Origin: an uncultured Flavobacteriaceae bacterium
GTDB lineage: Bacteria; Bacteroidota; Bacteroidia; Flavobacteriales; Flavobacteriaceae
NCBI GenBank assembly: GCA_937944485.1
Contig: CALDYU010000012.1
Coordinates: 1-64,000 of the forward strand
Length of the DNA stretch: 64,000 nucleotides
Direction: 5' to 3'
The notes under the pieces were generated by a model that saw only the letters and a list, made by a program, of their open reading frames with translations, ran no database searches and was not told where the DNA came from. Positions within the stretch are counted from its first letter, which is position 1, and each line of letters begins with the position of its first letter. A program made the translations under genes and the position numbers. Positions 38,774-48,617 of the stretch are shown piece after piece.

Positions 38774-40069
38774 ATGTTATTAATCTATACCCATAAGATT
38801 ACCCCGCGCTTCACATATATTATGAGGCAAATATTCACTAGAATCTTGGGTATTGAGATTATTTTCACTACTAAAGTTGAAGATTTTATAAAGCATATTG
38901 GGCCAAAAATCACCTATACCAAAAAACCGCTTCAGAATGAATTTTTCGTTCGAAGTAATGATATTTTGTTCGAGCAAGGTATAAGCGATATTCAAGTACT
39001 TGTAAGTCACTGGGATGGTATTCCATGTTTTTTTAACACCACTGACTCGAGTAGTATACCTTTTGATATTTTTTCAGCCAGTTTCTATTTACTGAGTAGA
39101 TATGAAGAATATTTACCCCATGTAAAGGATGTTCATGGTAGGTTTTCACCAAAAGATAGTGTGGCCTATCAATATAGTTTTTTACAACGCCCGATCGTTG
39201 ATGAATGGGCTAAGAAATTATTAGAAAAATTACAAGAACGTTTTCCAGATTTACAACGCAAAAAAAGAAAATTCAATTATACCTCAATAATTGATGTTAC
39301 TACTTCGCATTGTTATGCCTATAGAGGTTTTTTTCGCAGTGTTGCTGGTTTTCTGTTAGATTTAGGCTCTTTTCGATTTCGCCGCCTTGGTGAACGAATA
39401 AGCGTATGGTTTAACCCTAAGAAAGATCCATTTAATAATTATTCTTTTTTGATTGACATTCATAAGAAATTTCAAGTAAAAAGCTTGTTCTTTTTTCAAT
39501 TTGCTTCATATTCCACCTATGATAAAAATGTTTCACCCAATCATAATAAATTTAAATATTTAATTAAGTCCATTGCAGACTATAGTCAAGTTTCGTTGGC
39601 GGCATCTTACGGTTCATTTGAAAATTTAAACTTGCTCAAAACAGAAAAAAATAGACTTGAAAGTGTTATTAATCAACCTGTAAATAGCGTAAGAATGCGT
39701 TATAATAGAGTTGATATTCCAGCCACCTATCGTAACTTGGTTGATGCCGAATTTACTGATGATTATACCATGGGTTACACCCATGAGATTGGTTTTAGAG
39801 CAGGTACTTGCACCCCCTTTTTTTTATATGATATTAATTTAGAAGTACAACAGCCAATTCGTGTGCATCCGTTTGCTATTCACGATTATGCACTAGTAAG
39901 ATTGGCGACTAAAGCTGCAATAGATGATAAAGTGGAGGCGATATATAAACAAGTGAAGCATGTAGATGGCGATTTTATTACTATTTTTTCTAATGAATTA
40001 TTAGGCGGAGCCAGCAAAAGAAATTGGAAGATTTTGTATGCAGGATTAATAAGCAAGTATAATGTTTAA
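38774..40069 (+). CDS. Polysaccharide deacetylase-like family protein (DUF7033-like)
   Basis: FDIFSASFYLLSRYEEYLPH; SLAASYGSFEN; GYTHEIGFRAGTCTPFFLYDINLE. Confidence 0.72.
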   Translation: MLLIYTHKITPRFTYIMRQIFTRILGIEIIFTTKVEDFIKHIGPKITYTKKPLQNEFFVRSNDILFEQGISDIQVLVSHWDGIPCFFNTTDSSSIPFDIFSASFYLLSRYEEYLPHVKDVHGRFSPKDSVAYQYSFLQRPIVDEWAKKLLEKLQERFPDLQRKKRKFNYTSIIDVTTSHCYAYRGFFRSVAGFLLDLGSFRFRRLGERISVWFNPKKDPFNNYSFLIDIHKKFQVKSLFFFQFASYSTYDKNVSPNHNKFKYLIKSIADYSQVSLAASYGSFENLNLLKTEKNRLESVINQPVNSVRMRYNRVDIPATYRNLVDAEFTDDYTMGYTHEIGFRAGTCTPFFLYDINLEVQQPIRVHPFAIHDYALVRLATKAAIDDKVEAIYKQVKHVDGDFITIFSNELLGGASKRNWKILYAGLISKYNV

Positions 40070-40751
40070 AGAGTTGGTTACTGATGTTTTTTTTGATTTG
40101 GATCATACCCTTTGGGATTTTGAAAAAAACTCGGCCTTAACTTTTGAAAAAATATTAAGTCGAAATCACATCGATATACCGCTTTCGAAATTTTTGGAGA
40201 TATACGTGCCGACTAATTTGGCTTTCTGGAAATTGTATCGCGAAGAAAAGATAACCAAAGATGCATTGCGTTATCAGCGATTGAAATCTGTCTTTGATAA
40301 GCTTGAGCTTGAAATAACTGATACAATGATACATCGACTTTCTGATGAATATATTCAGTATCTATCTTCGTATAACCATCTTTTTCCGAATACTATTGAA
40401 ATTCTTGAATACTTGAAACCGAAATATCGATTACACATTATTACCAATGGATTTCAGGAAATTCAAGATAAAAAATTGCGAAATTCTGGTATTGACTCTT
40501 ATTTCGTACATGTCATAAATTCTGAAATGGCTGGGGTTAAAAAACCAAATCCTTTAATATTTCAGCTAGCTTTAGATCGAGCTGGAGTAGCAGCAGAAAA
40601 TTCAATGATGATCGGAGATAGCCTTGAAGCAGATATTCTAGGGGCTAAGGCTTTAAATTTTAACGTACTTCATTTTAATAGTCATCAAGAGCCAAAGCAT
40701 GAACATTGCCCAATGCTTGATCATTTATGTGAAATAAAAAGCTTTTTATAG
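40062..40751 (+). CDS. YjjG-type noncanonical pyrimidine nucleotidase, HAD hydrolase
   Basis: VFFDLDHTLWDFEKNS, LHIITNGFQEIQ, KKPNPLIFQLAL, MIGDSLEADILGA. Confidence 0.9.
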   Translation: MFKELVTDVFFDLDHTLWDFEKNSALTFEKILSRNHIDIPLSKFLEIYVPTNLAFWKLYREEKITKDALRYQRLKSVFDKLELEITDTMIHRLSDEYIQYLSSYNHLFPNTIEILEYLKPKYRLHIITNGFQEIQDKKLRNSGIDSYFVHVINSEMAGVKKPNPLIFQLALDRAGVAAENSMMIGDSLEADILGAKALNFNVLHFNSHQEPKHEHCPMLDHLCEIKSFL

Positions 40752-40807
40752 CGTTTTACTTTTTGGAACATGACTACAACTAAGTAGCAATTAATAAAGG
40801 TTGTTCA

Positions 40808-41356
40808 ATGAAAAGTAAACTTCGAATTGTCCCTATAGCAGTATTACTTTTAACTTCAATTGTATCTTGCGTAGAAGATTTAGATTTTAGTCAATTTAAT
40901 GATTTACAAGCAACTCCCAGTTACGAGGCAGGTATATTATATTTAGAAGCCCCCGAAAGTGTTATCAATTTAGTAAATGGGACTAATGTTTTTAGCCGAA
41001 ACTTCAACTTCGATGCTTTCAGTTCTGATATTTTTGCAGATCGCGTTCTTGATGGTGTAATTACTTTTATTGTTGAAAATACGACGAGTAAAGAATTAGA
41101 AGTTACCGTTCAGTTTTTGGATGAATCTGATACAGTTACTGATACTGAAATTTTCTTAGTTCAGGCAGCACCTACTCCAATTTTAAAAAGAGAAATAGCG
41201 TATGGCAATTCGGGTAGAAGTATCGATATAATTAAAACACTTTCTACCATTAGAGTGAGTGCTATTAATTTAGGGGATAATACAAGTGTTTCGAACCTTT
41301 CTGATCCAATGATTACAGTAAAGTCTAGCGGCAAATTCAGAGTTCAACTTAAATGA
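40808..41356 (+). CDS. Hypothetical lipoprotein
   Basis: Lipobox LTSIVSC; stop overlaps the start of the downstream gene (ATGA). Confidence 0.65.
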   Translation: MKSKLRIVPIAVLLLTSIVSCVEDLDFSQFNDLQATPSYEAGILYLEAPESVINLVNGTNVFSRNFNFDAFSSDIFADRVLDGVITFIVENTTSKELEVTVQFLDESDTVTDTEIFLVQAAPTPILKREIAYGNSGRSIDIIKTLSTIRVSAINLGDNTSVSNLSDPMITVKSSGKFRVQLK

Positions 41357-42783
41357 GATTTCCGCCATTCTTCTTAATATTCTTCTGCTGGGGAGCTCTT
41401 AGCATTTATAGTCAGAATAAACAACTGCTCTATGATTTTAATGAGATACCACAAGCCTTGTTAATAAATCCGGGAGTTCAAACTGATTTCAAATGGTATG
41501 CTGGAATTCCAGCTTTGTCTGGTATTTCAATACAGGCAGGTTCTAGTGGCGTTTCGGCTTATGATCTTTTTGCCGATGATGGAGTTGATTTTAATAGTAA
41601 AGTTAGAAACAGACTATTGGGTGCAATGACTTCAAGAGACGAGCTTAGTGGAACGTATCAATTTGAATTAATAAATGTTGGATTTAGAAGTCAAGACCCC
41701 AGTGTATTTTATTCTTTCGGAATTTATAATGAAGGTGATGCCATTGGTTATTGGTTTCAAGATTATGCACTCTTAGCTATTGAAGGCAATGCTGATCGTT
41801 TAAACCGAAGATTTCAATTAGGGGATTTGAAAACTAGGGGTGAGATTATGAACGTATTTCATTTTGGCGTAAATAAAGTGCTAAACGGAAAACTGACTGT
41901 TGGCGCTAGAGCTAAAATTTATTCTAGCATTTTCGATTTTAATTCAACTAGAAATAAAGGTTTTTTCGTTACTAGACCAGGAGAAAATAACATTCTGTCA
42001 AGCAGATTTAATGCTGATATGAAATGGAGAACTTCAGGTATTAATGCTTTAAAAACAGCAGCAAGTGATGATACCCTAGGTAATACGATAATAAAAAGAG
42101 GCTTTTTTGGAGGGAATTTAGGATTGGGCATTGATCTTGGGGTTACGTATAATTTGAATAAACAAACCGTACTAACCGCCAGCTTGCTTGATTTGGGGTT
42201 CATTTATCATTCGAATGACGTTGAAAATTATATCTTAAAAGGTGATGTTACTACGGAAGGTGTTGAGGTCATTTTACCGGGTGCTCTGGCCAATCCTGAT
42301 CGCGATTTCTGGCAAGATTTAGTGGATAATATAGAAGAAATTATTCCTTTTGAGAATAATTTTAATAGTTATATAGCTTTTAGACCAACAAAACTACATG
42401 CCTCACTTCGCCATAATTGGGGTGAACCTGTTCTTCGAAATATCGATTGTGATTGCGGACCTAATAATGTAGGGGCGAATCGAGCTCCTAAATATGTAAA
42501 TGGCGTTGGAGCACAGCTGTATATGATAAATCGGCCTAGAGGACCTCAAACCGCTTTAACTGCTTTTTATATGCGCCGGATTGGAAATGTACTTGCCTTA
42601 AAAACGACATACACAGTTGATAAATTTTCTTTAACAAATATTGGATTAGGCATAAACTTACAAGCTGGCCCAATCAATTTTTACGCGATGGCTGATAATT
42701 TGCTTGGTTACCAAAACATAGCTAACAGCCGGTACGCTTCTTTTCAATTAGGATTAAATATTATATCTTGGGGCAAGAATTAA
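41353..42783 (+). CDS. Outer membrane barrel-like protein (DUF5723-like)
   Basis: Signal peptide; NEIPQALLINPGVQTDFKWYAGIPALSGI; alternating beta-strand pattern. Confidence 0.72.
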   Translation: MRFPPFFLIFFCWGALSIYSQNKQLLYDFNEIPQALLINPGVQTDFKWYAGIPALSGISIQAGSSGVSAYDLFADDGVDFNSKVRNRLLGAMTSRDELSGTYQFELINVGFRSQDPSVFYSFGIYNEGDAIGYWFQDYALLAIEGNADRLNRRFQLGDLKTRGEIMNVFHFGVNKVLNGKLTVGARAKIYSSIFDFNSTRNKGFFVTRPGENNILSSRFNADMKWRTSGINALKTAASDDTLGNTIIKRGFFGGNLGLGIDLGVTYNLNKQTVLTASLLDLGFIYHSNDVENYILKGDVTTEGVEVILPGALANPDRDFWQDLVDNIEEIIPFENNFNSYIAFRPTKLHASLRHNWGEPVLRNIDCDCGPNNVGANRAPKYVNGVGAQLYMINRPRGPQTALTAFYMRRIGNVLALKTTYTVDKFSLTNIGLGINLQAGPINFYAMADNLLGYQNIANSRYASFQLGLNIISWGKN

Positions 42784-42915
42784 TATAACTTTAATTGTTG
42801 CCATATATCGAACAGTTTTTTTTGGCATAGTTATTTCATATTTGTGTATATGTATTAACATGAGATAGCAAAAATCAATAAAACAAATCTGTTTTATCTT
42901 CAAAAAATATAAAAA

Positions 42916-43839
42916 ATGAAAAGTATTATAATGGCAATTTTCTTAATGGCGAATTATGGTGCTCTGGCACAAAATGATTTAAGCGAATATAAGTATGTTG
43001 TTGTACCTAAAAGGTTTAGTGATTTTAAAGAAGAGAATCAGCACCGAACGAATACTTTGGTGAATTATTTGTTTCGTAATAAGGGTTTCGTTACTGCTTA
43101 TACTGATAATTTACCTGAAGACTTATACAATCATAGATGTTTGGGTTTATATGTTGATCTAATAGACAATTCTTCAATGTTTACAACGAAAGCTGCATTA
43201 GTACTAAAGGATTGTGATGGTAAAGAAGTGTTGATGTCTGAACAGGGGAGAAGCAAAAAGAAAAATTATGAGGATTCGTATAAAGAAGCTATTACCCATG
43301 CTTTTAACTCTTTTGCGGGATTGACCTATTCGTACAAACCCGAACAAATGGAAAACGATTCAGAGCCAGTTACTATTAGTTTTAAGAATGACGTGAAAAA
43401 GCTAGATGAACAATCTAATACCATAGAAACCAAGGATATTGAGCAAACGGCAACTGAAGAGATACAGTCGTTTAAAGACCGCGCACCAGTTGATTCTTCT
43501 TATAAGAAAGGTACAAGTAAAAAGAACACTTCTGAAATTAAACAAAATGATGAAACTATTGATAAAGTAGGTATGGAGAAATCGAAATCTGAAGAAGGTA
43601 TTGAAAGGGTTTCATCCTTAACTGGTGTTCTGTACGCTCAAGAATTATCTAATGGCTATCAATTGGTAGATAGTACGCCTAAAATTCAATTGAAGATGTA
43701 CAAAAGTTCAATGCCTAATGTATATGTAGCTAAGGGAGAACATAATGACGGTGTAGTGTATTCCTCTGATGGCAAGTGGTTTTTTGAATATTACGATGAA
43801 GGTGTGATGAAGAAAAAAGCGCTAAATATCAAGTTCTAA
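42916..43839 (+). CDS. Secreted protein of unknown function
   Basis: Signal peptide MKSIIMAIFLMANYGALAQ; EYKYVVVPKRFSDFKEENQHRTNTLVNYLF. Confidence 0.65.
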   Translation: MKSIIMAIFLMANYGALAQNDLSEYKYVVVPKRFSDFKEENQHRTNTLVNYLFRNKGFVTAYTDNLPEDLYNHRCLGLYVDLIDNSSMFTTKAALVLKDCDGKEVLMSEQGRSKKKNYEDSYKEAITHAFNSFAGLTYSYKPEQMENDSEPVTISFKNDVKKLDEQSNTIETKDIEQTATEEIQSFKDRAPVDSSYKKGTSKKNTSEIKQNDETIDKVGMEKSKSEEGIERVSSLTGVLYAQELSNGYQLVDSTPKIQLKMYKSSMPNVYVAKGEHNDGVVYSSDGKWFFEYYDEGVMKKKALNIKF

Positions 43840-45113
43840 AGTTCGTACTTATTTTTCCATCTGTTTTGTAGAAAGGTTTTGATAGTGTTTTCTCTTTGAT
43901 TTTCTCCTGGTTGATAGAAAGAGGTTCGTATTAACTCGTTAGGCAAAAATTCTTCATCTATAAAATTGTTTTGATAGTTGTGAGCGTATTTATATGCCTC
44001 TCCGTAACCCAAATCTTTCATTAATTTTGTTGGTGCATTCCTAAGTGGTAATGGCACAGATAAATCCCCAGTTTGCTTTACAGTTTGTTGTGCTTTACCG
44101 ATAGCCATATAACTTGCATTGCTTTTAGGTGAGGTTGCCAAATAGATAGCACATTGACTTAAAATAATTCTAGCTTCTGGATAGCCAATGGTTGTAACAG
44201 CTTGAAAAGTTGTATTGGCTAAAACCAAAGCTGTAGGATTGGCCAGACCAATATCCTCTGAAGCGGCAATCAACATTCTTCGGGCAATAAATTTTACGTC
44301 TTCGCCACCTTCGATCATCCTTGCTAACCAATATACTGCTCCATTTGGGTCACTTCCTCGAATAGATTTTATGAATGCCGAAATAATATCATAATGTTGC
44401 TCACCAGTTTTGTCATAAAGAACCGTGTTTTTTTGAACCTTGCTGGTAACCAACTTATCCGTAATAGTAATTTTGTCGGCTTCTTCAGAATTTACTACTA
44501 ACTCAAAGATGTTTAACAGTTTGCGGCCATCGCCTCCAGATAACCGCAATAATGCTTCTGTTTCTTTAAGCTTTATTTTTTTTTCCTTTAGAAAAGAATC
44601 TGTTAGCAAAGCTCTTTTTAAGAGCGCTTCTAAATCTGCTTTACCGAAGGCGTTTAGAATGTATACCTGACATCTTGATAGCAAAGCAGGTATAACCTCG
44701 AAACTAGGGTTTTCTGTGGTTGCTCCGATTAGGGTTACCCAGCCTTTTTCTACAGCACCTAAAAGTGAATCTTGTTGCGATTTGCTGAAGCGATGAATTT
44801 CGTCAATAAAGAGGATAGGGTTTTTTGAGGTAAACAGACCACCGCTTTGTTTTGCTTTATCAATGACCTCACGTATATCTTTTACACCACTATTGATAGC
44901 GCTTAAAGTATAAAAGGGTCTGCCGCTTTCTGTTGCAATAATATTTGCTAAGGTGGTTTTGCCTGTTCCTGGGGGTCCCCATAATATTAGGGAAGGAATG
45001 ACACCCTTCTTTATTTGACGGGTTAATGAACCGTTTTCACCTACTAAGTGACTTTGGCTAATATAATCTTCCAGAGTTTTAGGTCGTACGCGTTCTGCAA
45101 GTGGTTCATTCAT
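43836..45113 (-). CDS. rarA: Replication-associated recombination protein A (MgsA/RarA AAA+ ATPase)
   Basis: [52 protein letters not shown]. Confidence 0.95.
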   Translation of the reverse strand: MNEPLAERVRPKTLEDYISQSHLVGENGSLTRQIKKGVIPSLILWGPPGTGKTTLANIIATESGRPFYTLSAINSGVKDIREVIDKAKQSGGLFTSKNPILFIDEIHRFSKSQQDSLLGAVEKGWVTLIGATTENPSFEVIPALLSRCQVYILNAFGKADLEALLKRALLTDSFLKEKKIKLKETEALLRLSGGDGRKLLNIFELVVNSEEADKITITDKLVTSKVQKNTVLYDKTGEQHYDIISAFIKSIRGSDPNGAVYWLARMIEGGEDVKFIARRMLIAASEDIGLANPTALVLANTTFQAVTTIGYPEARIILSQCAIYLATSPKSNASYMAIGKAQQTVKQTGDLSVPLPLRNAPTKLMKDLGYGEAYKYAHNYQNNFIDEEFLPNELIRTSFYQPGENQRENTIKTFLQNRWKNKYEL

Positions 45114-45203
45114 CTGGTAAAAGTACTAAATATAATAAATGACAATTTTACTGGTTATACAATTTTGGCTTGTTTATTGTCAAATAATTTACTTTTATAA
45201 TAA

Positions 45204-45935
45204 ATGTCTGATCATTCACATTTTAAGTTCACCAATTCGGTACTGTTCGTTCCAATTATAGCAGTATTAGTCATTTGGGCCGTTTTTTGGTTTGAGTTGA
45301 ACTTTCAGACCAATTTAACTAAGTTTGGACTTTACCCTCGAAGTTTTATGGGCTTACGGGGTATTTTTTTTAGTCCGTTTATTCACGGGTCATTAGAACA
45401 TTTATATAATAATACTATTCCCCTTGCTTTACTGTTGGCGTCATTATTTTATTTCTATCGTGATGTAGCTTTTAAAGTATTGATTTTAGGCACTATATTT
45501 TCAGGAATAATAACTTGGGGTATTGGCAGACCATCATACCATATTGGGGCAAGCGGTATTATTTATTTACTGGCTAGCTTTATTTTTTTTAAAGGTATTT
45601 TTACGAAATACTATCGTTTGGTAGCGGTCTCTTTAATCGTGGTATTTATCTACGGAGGTTTGTTATGGTATATTTTTCCGACCAAAGATGGTATTTCTTG
45701 GGAAGGTCATTTAGGAGGGTTTTTAACTGGCCTGACTTTAGCTATTTTTTTAAAGGCTAAAATTCCAAAAATAAAGAAATATGCATGGGAGCAAGAAGAT
45801 TACAATGAAGAAGAAGACGAATTTTTGAGACAATTTGATGAAAATGGAAATTTTATAGAATTGCCGAAAGAAGAGGATTTAAATTCAGAATCCGTACAAA
45901 TTAAGTACCATTTCAAAAGTGGCAAAGATGAGTAG
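45204..45935 (+). CDS. Rhomboid-family intramembrane serine protease
   Basis: Multiple TM segments; HGSLEHLYNNTIPL; GASGIIY catalytic Ser motif; WEGHLGGFLTGL catalytic His. Confidence 0.9.
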   Translation: MSDHSHFKFTNSVLFVPIIAVLVIWAVFWFELNFQTNLTKFGLYPRSFMGLRGIFFSPFIHGSLEHLYNNTIPLALLLASLFYFYRDVAFKVLILGTIFSGIITWGIGRPSYHIGASGIIYLLASFIFFKGIFTKYYRLVAVSLIVVFIYGGLLWYIFPTKDGISWEGHLGGFLTGLTLAIFLKAKIPKIKKYAWEQEDYNEEEDEFLRQFDENGNFIELPKEEDLNSESVQIKYHFKSGKDE

Positions 45936-45943
45936 TTATATGC

Positions 45944-46684
45944 TTATGCCTTAAGTCGCTGTCGTACGGCCTCATAAAGAAATACGGCGCACGCCACAGA
46001 CACATTTAGAGATTCAATTTCACCTAGCAGGGGTAATTTCGCTACATGATCAGAAGCTTTAAGCACCGAAGGAGAAATACCTTTATCTTCTGAACCCATT
46101 ACAATAGCAATGGCACCATGTAGGGGAATATCATAAATTGAAGAATTTGTTTTTTCTGATGCTGAGATTACAGTTATACCTGAAGCTTGTAAATAGAATA
46201 TTGCATCTTTAATGTGATCAACTTTAGCAATAGGAACTTTATATGCCGCTCCTGCAGAAGTTTTAATCGTATCGCCGGTAATAGGGGCAGCACCTTTTTT
46301 TTGTATTATGATCCCGTCAACACCCGTGCACTCTGCCGTACGAATGATTGCACCAAAATTACGAACGTCTGAAAGTTGGTCTAAAAGTAAAAAAAGTGGA
46401 GTTTCTTTAACTGCTAGTATGTTTTCTACCAGTTTCTCTAGATTGACAAGAGTGATCGGAGAAATAGTAGCAACGACGCCTTGATGATTATTATTTGTTA
46501 GACGGTTTAACTTTTCAATAGGTACATACGAACTACTAATATGATTTTTTCGAATTAAACCTTCTAATTCATGATATAACTCACCTTTCAGGCCTCTTTG
46601 AATAAATATTTTATCAATAGACTCTTTTGATTTGATTGCTTCTAATATGGCTCTAATACCATAAACCTGGGTCTCTTTGTACAT
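45944..46684 (-). CDS. rlmB: 23S rRNA (guanosine-2'-O)-methyltransferase RlmB (SpoU family)
   Basis: VYGIRAILEAI; DQLSDVRNFGAIIRTAECTGVDGII; MGSEDKGISP; LNVSVACAVFLYEAVRQR. Confidence 0.93.
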   Translation of the reverse strand: MYKETQVYGIRAILEAIKSKESIDKIFIQRGLKGELYHELEGLIRKNHISSSYVPIEKLNRLTNNNHQGVVATISPITLVNLEKLVENILAVKETPLFLLLDQLSDVRNFGAIIRTAECTGVDGIIIQKKGAAPITGDTIKTSAGAAYKVPIAKVDHIKDAIFYLQASGITVISASEKTNSSIYDIPLHGAIAIVMGSEDKGISPSVLKASDHVAKLPLLGEIESLNVSVACAVFLYEAVRQRLKA

Positions 46685-46700
46685 CAGACAAAGGTAAATA

Positions 46701-46728
46701 AAAACCGCACCTAAATTTAGGCGCGGTT
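46701..46728 (-). terminator. Intrinsic terminator downstream of the first paralogue of the secreted pair
   Basis: AACCGC-A-CCTAAATTTAGG-C-GCGGTT. Confidence 0.6.
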
Positions 46729-46775
46729 AAAGGAATAATATTAAAGGCTAATTATTTTGTTAACTAAACTATTTT

Positions 46776-47531
46776 TTACTGTTTATTTAAAAATTCAATG
46801 ACACGAACTAAATCTTCTTCAATTTTAATATTTAGATTATTAGCGTTTATGTATTCTTTTAAAGGGCTCTTTAGTGGGCCATCAAAACTTTTTAAAAGTT
46901 TTTGCTTTTTTTGACTAATCTGGTCAATACGGTTTACACCATTCTTTTTGATATAGTATTCCGTGAATTCAGTAAATCTTGCCGGAGTTTCTTTGATAAA
47001 TGAATTATCCGCATCTTTACCTTCGGTAAATTTAATTTTAGTTCTTTTATAAAGCGTGAAATCATCACCACTGGTTAATTCCGTAAGGTAACCGTTCATG
47101 GTCTTGTTTTTAGCGGAAATAAAAGTATGGAATGATAGTTTTTTGCCTTTTACTAAAATATAAATATTCTTATCTCTTACTAAGGCTCTATGCCCCTCTT
47201 CTGGCAGAGAACTCCTTTTTACTTCAATTTCTTCATTTAATGCATTATAACGATAGAAAATCTTACCAACTTTATTTTTCTTATAAAATAAAACAGTTGG
47301 AGAAAAGTCATTCATAGTATATGGTGATCCTTCGATATTCGAAATATCAACTTCTTTTCGTTTTTCTTCAGCATCTTCAATTGGACCAAGTAATTGAGAA
47401 ATTAATCTAGAGGTTAACGGATTACCTTGTCCTCCAGCAGTCGCAACATTAGGAGTTCCACCTCCAGCATATTGTGCTTGTAGGTTTCCACCAACTAATA
47501 TTGTAAAGAGAATAATTATAGAATTTTTCAT
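46776..47531 (-). CDS. Secreted protein of unknown function, tandem paralogue A
   Basis: Signal peptide MKNSIIILFTILVGGNLQAQYAGGG; shares KVGKIFYRYNALNEEIEVK, RFTEFTEYYIKKNGVNRID with the neighbour. Confidence 0.75.
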   Translation of the reverse strand: MKNSIIILFTILVGGNLQAQYAGGGTPNVATAGGQGNPLTSRLISQLLGPIEDAEEKRKEVDISNIEGSPYTMNDFSPTVLFYKKNKVGKIFYRYNALNEEIEVKRSSLPEEGHRALVRDKNIYILVKGKKLSFHTFISAKNKTMNGYLTELTSGDDFTLYKRTKIKFTEGKDADNSFIKETPARFTEFTEYYIKKNGVNRIDQISQKKQKLLKSFDGPLKSPLKEYINANNLNIKIEEDLVRVIEFLNKQ

Positions 47532-47676
47532 AACACATTGAATTTGAATTAATACCACCTATAATTTACAAAAAAAAGCCGTTTTAACTTAAATTTTAAA
47601 TAAAAAATCACTAGGGTTTATTAAATATGTTTTGGCTATATATTTTGAAAATATAGTTTAGGCGTAAGTAACAAAA

Positions 47677-47705
47677 AAACCACTTTCTTTTTGAGAAAGT
47701 GGTTT
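47677..47705 (-). terminator. Intrinsic terminator between the paralogues
   Basis: AAACCACTTTCT-loop-AGAAAGTGGTTT with T-run on the minus strand. Confidence 0.85.
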
Positions 47706-47729
47706 CAAAGATTTAGACCTGAATTATGT

Positions 47730-48482
47730 TTAGGTATTCAAAAATTCGAATACTTTTAATAAATCGGCTTCCTTTTTAATATTTAGATTGTTTTCTTTAA
47801 TAAACGCTTTCGTTTTATTTTTAGCATCTACATCTAGTATTCTCAAAAGCTTCGCGTTCTTAGTAATAATTTCATCAATTCTATTTACATCTTTCTTTTG
47901 ATAATAGTATTCTGTGAATTGCGTAAATCTCGCTGGTACTGCTGCTACAAAAGAATTTTGCGCTGGTGTACCTTCAGTAAATTTAACGGTAATCCGTTTA
48001 TATAAATCGTAATTTTTACCACTAATCAATTGAGTAAGGTATCCATTAGTTGTTCTATTTTTGGAAGTAACAAAAGTATTAAATGCCATCTTTTTGCCAT
48101 CAATTAATAAGCTGGCCTTTTTGTCATTTGTTAGTGCTCTATAACCTTCATCATCGAAAATAGTTTTTTTGATCTCTATTTCTTCATTAAGGGCGTTGTA
48201 CCTATAATAGATTTTGCCGATTTTTTCATTATCGTAATAGAGAACTGTAGGTGCAAATTTATTTGATGTGTATGGCGAACCTTGAGCGTTCTCAAGCCAT
48301 TGCGACTTGCGTTTATCATTCGCCTCGCTCATAGGGCCTAAAAATTGACTGATAGCTTGGCCAGCAACAGAAGAAGCACTCCCACTAGTAGCTGATGACC
48401 CAGAAGTTGCCCCCCCAGCATATTGCGCTTGACTAAAACTTGCTACTAACACCAATAAACTTATGGTAAATAAATTTTTCAT
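47730..48482 (-). CDS. Secreted protein of unknown function, tandem paralogue B
   Basis: Signal peptide MKNLFTISLLVLVASFSQAQYAGGA; shares KIGKIYYRYNALNEEIEIK, RFTQFTEYYYQKKDVNRID with the neighbour. Confidence 0.75.
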   Translation of the reverse strand: MKNLFTISLLVLVASFSQAQYAGGATSGSSATSGSASSVAGQAISQFLGPMSEANDKRKSQWLENAQGSPYTSNKFAPTVLYYDNEKIGKIYYRYNALNEEIEIKKTIFDDEGYRALTNDKKASLLIDGKKMAFNTFVTSKNRTTNGYLTQLISGKNYDLYKRITVKFTEGTPAQNSFVAAVPARFTQFTEYYYQKKDVNRIDEIITKNAKLLRILDVDAKNKTKAFIKENNLNIKKEADLLKVFEFLNT

Positions 48483-48617
48483 ATTACATATTTTTTATTG
48501 TGATAAAGATACGAATACCATGCCAAATCTTGATAAATTAATTGTTAATATATAAGTTTGAAGATTATCCTTTGATATTGAAAATTATTGTTAAAAAATA
48601 CCACTAACTGTATTGAG

